NCBI GenBank assembly: GCA_928212115.1
Contig: CAKMRJ010005523.1
Location: 143,364,501-143,428,500 of the forward strand
Length of the DNA stretch: 64,000 nt
DNA from: Lactuca virosa
Lineage: Eukaryota > Streptophyta > Magnoliopsida > Asterales > Asteraceae
Direction: 5' to 3'
Position 1 is the first letter of the stretch, and the number at the start of each line of letters is the position of its first letter. The translations under genes were made by a program, and so were the position numbers. The notes under the pieces were generated by a model. The model was not told the DNA's origin. It searched no databases and saw only the letters and a program-made list of their open reading frames with translations. Shown here in pieces: positions 57,169 to 64,000 of this stretch.

Positions 57169-57936
57169 TGGTTGGATGTAGTGAAGGACTACGACTGTGA
57201 GATCTTATATCACCTAGGCAAGGCTAATGTGGTAGCCGATGCCTTGAGTCGTAGAGCCGAGAGCGCTCCAATCCAGGATGTGTGTATGAGGATGACGGTG
57301 ATGACTCCAGTCTTAGATACCATCCGAGATGCTCAGGTGGAGACTGTGAGACGGAGAACCGCAAGAGAGAGCGTGTGATTGGGCAGGTTTCTGAGTTTGT
57401 GACGGACAGTCGTGGGCTTATGACTTTCCATGGGCGGATTTGGGTTCCCTATACAGGTGGAGCTCGCCGAGTATTGTTGGAGGAGGCCATAGATCGAGAT
57501 TCTCGATCCACCCAGGGGCCACTAAGATGTATTTGGACCTGAGGAGAGATTATTGGTGGCCCTGTATGAAGAAGGACGTGGCATGGGTTGTATAGAGGTG
57601 TTTGACCTGTCGCCGGGTTAAGGCGGAGCACCGACGTCCACATGGTCCTTTGCAGCCTTTAGAGATTCCCCAGTGGAAGTGGGAACAGATTTCTATGGAC
57701 TTTATCACCAAGTTACCGAGAACTGTGCATGGGGTTGACGCAATATGGGTGATTGTGGACCGACTGACAAAGAGTATTCACTTCCTCGCTATCAGTGAGA
57801 GCTCTTCTGTATAGAGACTGGCCGAGATTTATGTGAGAGAGATAGTAGCTCGGCATGGAGTATCAACCTCGATAGTGTCAGATCGAGACATGTGCTTTAC
57901 TTCCAGGTTCTGGAAGAAATTTCTATGCTTAATTGT
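57169..57936 (+). pseudogene. Element C, C-terminal RNase H and start of integrase
   Basis: It begins inside the RNase H/connection (WLDVVKDYDCEILYH, VVADALSRR). The integrase N-terminus follows (YWWPCMKKDVAW, CLTCRRVKAEHRRPHG) and then the core (DFITKLPRTVHGVDAIWVIVDRL, VSDRDMCFTSRFW). Frameshifts occur near 57350 and 57510, a TAG near 57595 and another at 57812. It is cut at 57936 by LTR D. Confidence 0.88.
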
Positions 57937-58019
57937 TGTGATTTGATAAATTAAAGATAAAAATAAGCATTAAAATAAAATATTAGATAAACCTAATATC
58001 TATGAAGGAAGTTGTAGTG

Positions 58020-58560
58020 GTCGTGACAAGGATTCCGGATATATAAAGAATGCTGAAATCCGAGTTATAACGAAGAAGTTATGACATGTCGAACTTTCGC
58101 GACAGAACCGGTATGACACTGCGTGACGTAAATAGTGAATTTACGATAAAACGATTTTTAGCCTTAGTGATCTAAACAAAAGTCATAGAGTTCGTTAAAC
58201 CGAAAGCGTGCATAAAAAGAACGCCCAAATCTGACTTCGTATGAGTAAGTTATGATTTTTCTAAGTTTCGACTTAGCAGTATGCAGTCCAAAACTCGAAA
58301 TTTAAACGAGAATCGAAGATCTCATCGATAGTAGTGTAACGGTAAAAAGACAGACGAAAACGGACGTCAGATGAAAAAGTTATGAATTTTTAATAGACAT
58401 TTCCTGTCCCGGCCTGTTAAAAATATAACTTTAAAAATTTAAATCAAAATTAGCCGACGGAGTCTAAACGAAAGTTGTAGAGCATAGTCTCACCTACGCG
58501 TGGATATAAAGAACGTCAAAAACGGAGTTCGTATGCGAAAGTTACGAATTTTTGAAGTTT
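58020..58560. repeat. U3 array in LTR D
   Basis: Anchors gttatg or gttacg lie at about 58078, 58249, 58379 and 58541 (spacing 171, 130, 162). The units are the reverse complement of those in LTRs G and I. Confidence 0.75.
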
Positions 58561-58572
58561 GGAAAATAGGAG

Positions 58573-58767
58573 TACGCCCCGCGTACTCGTGTGTGTGTGA
58601 TCCGGAGTTGGCCACGTTGCCTACTTCCTCGCATGTGACACATATCTTGTACCATCGACACGTCTGATGCCACGCATCACCCTACGCCCAGCGTACGAAG
58701 GCTTACGCCCCGCGTAGAGCACCGCTAGGCAGTACACCTAGCGTACACCATATTTACGCCCAGCGTA
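58573..58767. promoter_or_regulatory. Cluster of TACGCCCAGCGTA-type quasi-palindromes before the LTR D TATA box
   Basis: Motifs occur at 58573-58585, 58683-58695, 58704-58716, 58733-58745 and 58755-58767. They lie 30 to 220 bp upstream of the TATA box, so they could be U3 protein-binding sites (inference). Confidence 0.5.
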
Positions 58768-58795
58768 ATGCTGAGCCTCGAACACTATAAATAGC

Positions 58796-58803
58796 ACCCA
58801 TGC
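58796..58803 (+). promoter_or_regulatory. TATA box of LTR D
   Basis: CACTATAAATAGC is a near-consensus plant TATA box within the LTR. Transcription would start about 30 bp downstream. Confidence 0.65.
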
Positions 58804-59058
58804 CATCCGATTTTAGGTTGCAAACTTTCATTCTCCCACCCTATATTTTCTTCTATACTGCAAAAATTACCCCAAGCCTATTTTATCATTCTAGCATCAT
58901 AAGCAAGTCCCGGAGAGCCCGAAGATCCCGAGAAAAAGAGTTTTCGCACTGAAACTCTATCCGCGTGAAGCCCGTGTTTTGTTTTTGGGAAACACCCGTG
59001 TTTATCGAAACGATCTCATTTTAAGAGACGAGGTGTTGCCCAATTATCGTCTTAACAA

Positions 59059-59703
59059 GTGAATGTGTAGTCACTTTCATCTTACACATAAATATGAAGT
59101 ATTTTCAATAAAATACGTGCTATGTGTAATTATATTGCTTGTTTATTTGAGATGGGTGTTGAATAGATGATTTATACAAGTTTTAAAATGTATATGTATT
59201 TTTATCTACAAATATGTTGGGTAAAACATGGGTAGATGAAATAGTTAATGTGTGTTAAAATGATGAGAGGCCTCGATGTTGTTGTTGTTGTTGTTGGTTT
59301 TGTTGTAGTTATCTAGCGGAGTATAGATGACGACCACGGACCTTTCTAGACAGTCCAGTGGAACGCTAGCAGGTTCGCAACCTGTAGGTGTTGGTGAACT
59401 ATATGTTCGCTGGTGTACTCCATCCCCCTCATGGTTGCCTTATTTGACATAAATTGCCGAGGAATCCCTAAAGCAGTGTTGTCACCCCGATGAAAATACT
59501 TAGACTAGGTCCCTTATGATAGGTGTTTAGGGACGTAAAGTGAGGATAACGGGAATGGGTAATCATGGTTATTGTTGGTTGATGAAATTAATAAATTTAT
59601 TTTTGGTTGATGAATTTAATAAATTTATTATTATTTGTGGGTTGAAAACCCTATATGCTCACCAGGCTCCCAAGCCTGGCCTACTCAGCTTTTTATATTA
59701 TAG
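59059..59703 (+). other. Weak candidate leader intron in LTR D
   Basis: AACAA/GTGAAT at 59059 and TTTATATTATAG at 59703. It matches the position of the better pair in LTR I, but the donor is poorer (GTGAAT). Confidence 0.3.
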
Positions 59704-60012
59704 ATAGTGGACCCAGAGCATAGTTGGATGATGACGAGGAATTTTTGGATTATAGGCTAGTAGATGTAAATGTCTGTTGTAAGGCTTATAATGTACTGTT
59801 TATGCTTTTGGTCTGTATCGGAACATGACATCCCGAGGTTTTGATATATAATGAAAATACATATTTCTTTAAGAAATGTTTTGATAAATTTTTATCATGT
59901 TTTGTTTTGGGGACAAATTCCGCAACATATTTTAAAAAGATTACTCTGATTTTATTTTAAAAGCATAAATTAAATCGGTCTTTTCTGGCCGAGAAATTTG
60001 GGGATGTCACAG

Positions 60013-60026
60013 TTGGTATCGGAGCA
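60013..60026 (+). other. Primer-binding site of element D
   Basis: TTGGTATCGGAGCA, one base after the LTR end. It differs from the usual TTGGTATCAGAGCC at two bases. Confidence 0.8.
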
Positions 60027-60379
60027 TTAGTTTAAGCGAACTAGGAATTTGTAGGATTTCTAGACTTAGACTTAGAATGCTAAGTGATGATCGTGAGATG
60101 AGTGTCTACCATATTTTAGACACGAGCACTAGTTTATTTTAGGAAAGATGCCTAAAATACTTTTATGTGCTAAGTGCTATATGTTTGCCATATATGCCAT
60201 TATTTGTTCGGATCTATGGTCTGTTGCCGACCGGATCTGGAAACCTTATGTGTTTAGGATTCTAAGCGTACGATAATGATATTAGAACTAGCATGTAAAC
60301 GTTTCGGAGTGATAAGAAGAATTTAAAAATCTATCGTAAATAAATATCTAAATTCGCCTTATTTGGTATATAGATCAAA
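60027..60379 (+). other. Untranslated leader of element D
   Basis: Non-coding sequence between primer site and gag. It ends TTGGTATATAG with an acceptor-like AG eight bases before the gag ATG. Confidence 0.6.
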
Positions 60380-61589
60380 ATGGAAAGAACCCGAAGTGGA
60401 GCTGGAAATGCAGATAGAAATCAGCAACCTCAACCCCAAGTGATGGAACAGGTGCCAATAGTAGAAGCTGCACCAGAACCCATCACAATGGCTGGAGTAC
60501 AAGCCATGATTCAGACAATGATAGCTGAACAAAGGGAGGAAATGAGGAAAATATTGCTGAACAACAGGAGTGAACCTTCAATTCCTGTTGAACAACCTGA
60601 ATTAAATGACAGTCAGTCTGGGGAAGGAAACTACAGTAGATTTGTTGGTCAAACTGAACCGCTTGTGGTTAGGAGAAATAACCACGAGGATAGAGTGGAG
60701 AGAAATGGATGCAAGTATAAAGACTTTATGATTTGCAAGCCATCAACTTTCACTGGAAAAGAAGATCTCGTCGGAGTAATGGATTGGATCTCGGAAATGG
60801 AATTAGCTTTCATGACATGTGGTTGCCAAGGCAAGTTACAAACCACATCTGCAATGCGTCAGTTCAGAGGTAGCGTTGTTCGCTGGTGGAACACTTTGGG
60901 GAAGACCCTAAGCCTTAATGAGCCACTGCAACTGACTTGGGCAGAGTTCTTGGTGCAATTCAAGCGCAAGTACTGCTCGGCCCAAAATATGCTTGAACTA
61001 GAAAACCAATTTCTGACATTAAAGAAGGGAAGTATGACCATTGATGAATACACCAATAACTTCACAGACAAAATTAAGTTTGCTTTGCGTATTGTCCCAT
61101 ATGAGCTGAAGAAAATAGACAGGTACGGAAAGGGACTTCCATGGGAGTATGCAGTGCCAGTGCGTCAGACACTTACTTTGGAGGCAGCTATTTGGGTTGC
61201 CAAGTCTGTTGAAGATATGATTAAGGGGAGAGCTGCCAGCAAGGTTGAAGTTGGCGAAAAGAGAAAGTTTGAAGGAACTTCAGGTTCCAATAAAAAGAAC
61301 AAATTCTCGAAGACTGGTTCGAGGAAATTCGGAGGAGGACCCGAAGCGAAGTGGTGTGACAAGTGTAAGAAGAAACATGCTGGGAAATGTAGCGAGGAAG
61401 TCACTTGTTACAAATGTGGAATGCTTGGGCATTATGCCAATGAATGCACCTTCAATAAGAAGTCTGTTATGGTGCAACGAAGAAGGACACATTTTGAAGG
61501 ATTGCTCGAAGAAGAAGGATGCAACAAAGCCCAATCTCCCACCAAAGCCAAAATCCAGAGCTTTCCAGATGACACTGGAAGCTGCAAAG
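60380..61589 (+). pseudogene. Element D gag with a late frameshift
   Basis: The Met at 60380 starts MERTRSGAGNADRNQQ. The capsid region includes FVGQTEPLVV, DWISEMELAF, RGSVVRWWNTLG and YTNNFTDKIKFALR. Then come a basic segment and two zinc knuckle regions, CDKCKKKHAGKC and CYKCGMLGHYANEC. A one-base indel in a third knuckle near 61470 moves the true continuation (CNEEGHILKDCSKKKD) to the next frame. The frame from 60380 ends at 61654 with out-of-frame residues. Confidence 0.87.
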
Positions 61590-62045
61590 TATGCAGTGGA
61601 TGTCGCATCAGGTACCTTTCTCGTAAACGAATTGCCTGCCCAAATTTTGTATGATTCTGGAGCCAACTACTCCTTTATTTCGCATGAATTTGGTAGAAAA
61701 CTAGCTTTACCTGTTGATAGACTAGTTAATGCTTTAATAGTCGAGGTTGCTAGTGGCAATTTTGTACCTGTTAGCCATCGTATGAAAAACATCTTCATTG
61801 ACTTGAATGGGAATAAGTTCCACGAGCAATTATTGCCTATTGAGTTAAATGGTTTCGACATCGTGCTGGGAATGGATTGGCTTAGCGCCAATGATGTCGA
61901 ACTATTGTGCAGGAAGAAGATAGTAAAAGTAAACCCGCCAGGGAAAGAATCGTTTATGGTGTATGGAGACAACGCGAGTAAACTTGGAATCATTTCCCTA
62001 ATGAAAGCCAGAAAGTGTTGGCCAAGGGATGTACATCATATCTAG
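61590..62045 (+). pseudogene. Element D protease, continuous with gag at DNA level
   Basis: The protease reads AVDVASGTFLVNELPAQILYDSGANYSFIS, with an intact DSGA active site and LGMDWLSANDVE further on. The GGT codon of ASGTF is uninterrupted here, whereas elements A and C have an intron inside it. A frameshift near 62010 separates the protease from the RT. Confidence 0.87.
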
Positions 62046-63538
62046 CATTCGTGATCGATGCTAAGAAGGAAAAGAAGGATGTGCAGAATATTCCGGTAGT
62101 ATGTGAATATACGGAAGTATTTCCCGAAGATCTTCCTGGATTACCGCCTAATAGACAAGTGGAGTTCAGAGTAGACTTGTTACCAGGAACGACGTCAATA
62201 GCAAAAGCACCGTATCGACTAGCACCAACAGAGATGAAGGAGCTTATGACACAACTTCAGGAATTATTGGACAAAGGTTTTATTCGACCTAGTTCATCAC
62301 CCTGGGGAGCTCCGGTGTTATTCGTAAAGAAAAAGGACGGAAGCATGCGAATGTGTATAGATTACAGAGAGCTGGATAAGGCAACAATAAAGAATAAGTA
62401 TCTGTTGCCAAGGATTGATGACCTGTTTGATCAGCTGCAAGGTTCAAGCTATTTTTCAAAGATCGACCTAAGGTCATGATATCATCAGCTAAAGGTGAGA
62501 GAGCAGGATATAGAGAAAGCTGCTTTCAGAACAAGATATGGACACTACGAGTTTTTAGTTATGTCATTTGGACTAACCAATGCTCCAGCAGCATTCATGG
62601 ATTTGATGAATAGGGTTTGTAAATCCTTCCTTGATAAATCTGTGATAGTGTTCATAGATGACATTTTGATTTACTCCAAAAGCGAAGAAGAGCATGGCAA
62701 ACACTTACGAGAAGTGTTAGAAGTCTTAAAGAAGGAGAAGTTGTATGCTAAGTTCTCCAAATATGATTTTTGGATTCAAGAAGTCCAATTTTTGGGTTAT
62801 GTGGTTAACCAAGAAGGGATAATGGTTGACCCAGCGAAGATTGAAGCTATGATGAAGTGGGAACAACCGAAAAGTCCCACGGAGATCCGAAGCTTTTTAG
62901 GATTAGCTGGATATTACCGAAGGTTTATCCATCCAAGGCTTTTCTCGATCGCTACTCCATTAACAGCTTTGAACCACAAAGGAGCTACTTATACATGGAG
63001 TGGAGAAAAACAAAGAAGCATTCGAGTTGCAAAGAAGAATTATGTGAAGCCACGATTCTTTCTCTACCCGACGGAGTTGAAGATTTCGCTGTCTATAGCG
63101 ATGTGTCTGGTGTTGGGTTTGGGTTGTGTTCTGACCCAAAGAGAAAAGGTGATCCCGTATGCATCTCGACAGTTGAAAGAGCATGAAAAGAACTACCCCA
63201 CTCATGATCTGGAGTTGGCAGCGGTAGTATTTGCTCTAAAGATATGGAGGCATTACCTCTATGGCACGAAGTGCAAACTTTTCACTGATCATAAGAGTCT
63301 CCAATATCTCTTTAATCAGAAAGAATTGAATATGAGGCAAAGACGTTGGCTAGAGTTACTCAAAGACTACGACTGTGAGATACTTTACCACCCTGGTAAA
63401 GCCAATGTTGTCGCTGATGCTCTCAGTCGGAAAGTCAATCTTGAAAGAAAAAGGCCAAGAGCGTTGAGGAATAGAAGTTGTCTCGACAATTGTGGAAAGT
63501 ATAAAGAAAGCTCAAGAGGAAGCTTTAGAGAAAATTGA
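62046..63538 (+). pseudogene. Element D reverse transcriptase and RNase H, broken
   Basis: RT blocks are CEYTEVFPEDLPGLPPNRQ, KKKDGSMRMCIDYREL and FSKIDLRS, then a TGA at 62477 where homologues have Gly, then YHQLKV and the catalytic FIDDILIYSK. The tail of RT and RNase H (TDHKSLQYL, ANVVADALSRK) follows. A shift near 63020 is compensated near 63120, so RNase H residues around DFAVYSDVSG are in another frame. It is much less decayed than A. Confidence 0.88.
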
Positions 63539-64000
63539 CCGAAAGAAGAACGTTTGGGCAAACGTTAGTGTTCGATACAAACGGTCAAGGACTGAAGGTA
63601 TTCCAAGATAGGATTTGGGTACCTAATACGGAAGGAATAAGAGATCTTTTGATGGAAGAAGCTCACAAGACCATGTACTCAATTCATCTCGGCAGCACGA
63701 AAATGTATAGGGATCTGAAACCCTACTACTGGTGGCTGACGATGAAGCTCGATGTTGCTAAGTATGTGGCCGAGTGTGTGACTTGTGCGAGGGTTAAGGC
63801 ACAACATCAGAAACCGTATGGGAGTTTAGAACCTTTACCTGTACCCATGGGTAAATGGGAAGACATCACTATGGATTTTGTAACTAAACTGCCCAGAACA
63901 AAAAGCGGTCACGACATAATTTGGGTGGTCGTTGATCGATTCACAAAAAGTGCACATTTCATAGCACCAATGAGAAGTGGTCTATGGAAAAGGTTGCAAA
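63539..64000 (+). pseudogene. Element D integrase, N-terminal part, cut by window end
   Basis: After a frame change at about 63540 the integrase follows: RIWVPNTEGIRDLLMEEAH, CVTCARVKAQHQKPYG (zinc-binding part), DFVTKLPRTKSGHDIIWVVVDRF (first catalytic Asp) and then the window end. The rest of the element and the 3' LTR lie to the right. Confidence 0.85.

Larger units (their letters stand above)
57937..60011 (+). repeat. 5' LTR of Ty3/gypsy element D
   Basis: It runs from TGTGATTTGATAAA to GGGGATGTCACA (about 2.07 kb, TGTGA/TCACA ends). An alternative start is TGCTTAATTG at 57926. Features in order are a U3 array of four units (58020-58560), five TACGC..GCGTA motifs (58573-58767), a TATA box CACTATAAATAGC (58796), a tggactgtctagaaaggt-like box, and splice-like sites. 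It is homologous to LTR I in reverse. Confidence 0.8.

Noticed and set aside
57926..57936. Alternative start of LTR D at TGCTTAATTG
   Set aside because: The bases 57926-57936 can still be aligned loosely with the integrase of C, and TGTGA...TCACA gives the better terminal repeat; kept only as an alternative.

Overview
The window is nuclear DNA of a flowering plant. Two spliced or secreted host genes sit between clusters of nested LTR retrotransposons, LINEs and DNA transposons. The host genes (an S-protein homologue and a filament-like plant protein) are plant-specific families. The density of degenerate Ty3/gypsy and Ty1/copia elements, and LTR motifs such as ACTCGTCGAGT and TACGCTGGGCGTA, suggest a large repeat-rich eudicot genome. 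Asteraceae, perhaps lettuce, is my guess from memory of such motifs; I could not test it.

Layout. 1-10577: Ty3/gypsy element A (minus strand), with a copia-type solo LTR inserted in its 5' LTR (7823-8606, perfect 5-bp target duplication). A is inserted in element B (gag plus 5' LTR, 10578-15034), which is inserted in LTR 'I' (15035-17407). 17408-18691: further LTR remnants. 18692-about 22315: decayed copia K, whose 3' LTR carries a deleted hAT element (20344-22073, 8-bp target duplication). 22492-22920: an intact S-protein homologue gene. 23496-25208: a PIF/Harbinger-like non-autonomous element. 25743-about 29880: a five-coding-exon filament-like plant protein gene. 29881-34790: AT-rich spacer and degenerate repeats. 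34790-38216: a LINE split by solo LTR G. 38217-57936: gypsy element C, inserted in the LINE, interrupted by copia E (42191-57168), which carries a young Athila-like gag-only element F (43970-51350). 57937-64000: gypsy element D, inserted in the integrase of C and running off the window.

The most interesting structure is splicing signals inside these retrotransposons. Elements A and C have a short GT-AG intron at exactly the same place, inside the glycine codon that links gag to protease. B retains the donor, and D has the same glycine uninterrupted. Both complete introns are 3n+1 long, so unspliced RNA ends gag while spliced RNA joins gag to pol. The LTRs of A, B, C, I, J and perhaps D also carry a donor/acceptor pair bracketing a family-specific tandem repeat array, which looks like a leader intron. 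Copia E has a donor in its 5' LTR and an acceptor directly before the gag ATG. U3 regions carry quasi-palindromic motif clusters, and in D, G and I a four-unit array of about 160 bp. None of the splicing is proven by sequence alone; RNA reads would decide it.

All element pol regions contain stops or frameshifts, so no complete autonomous element is visible. Only the two host genes and the F gag ORF look intact.
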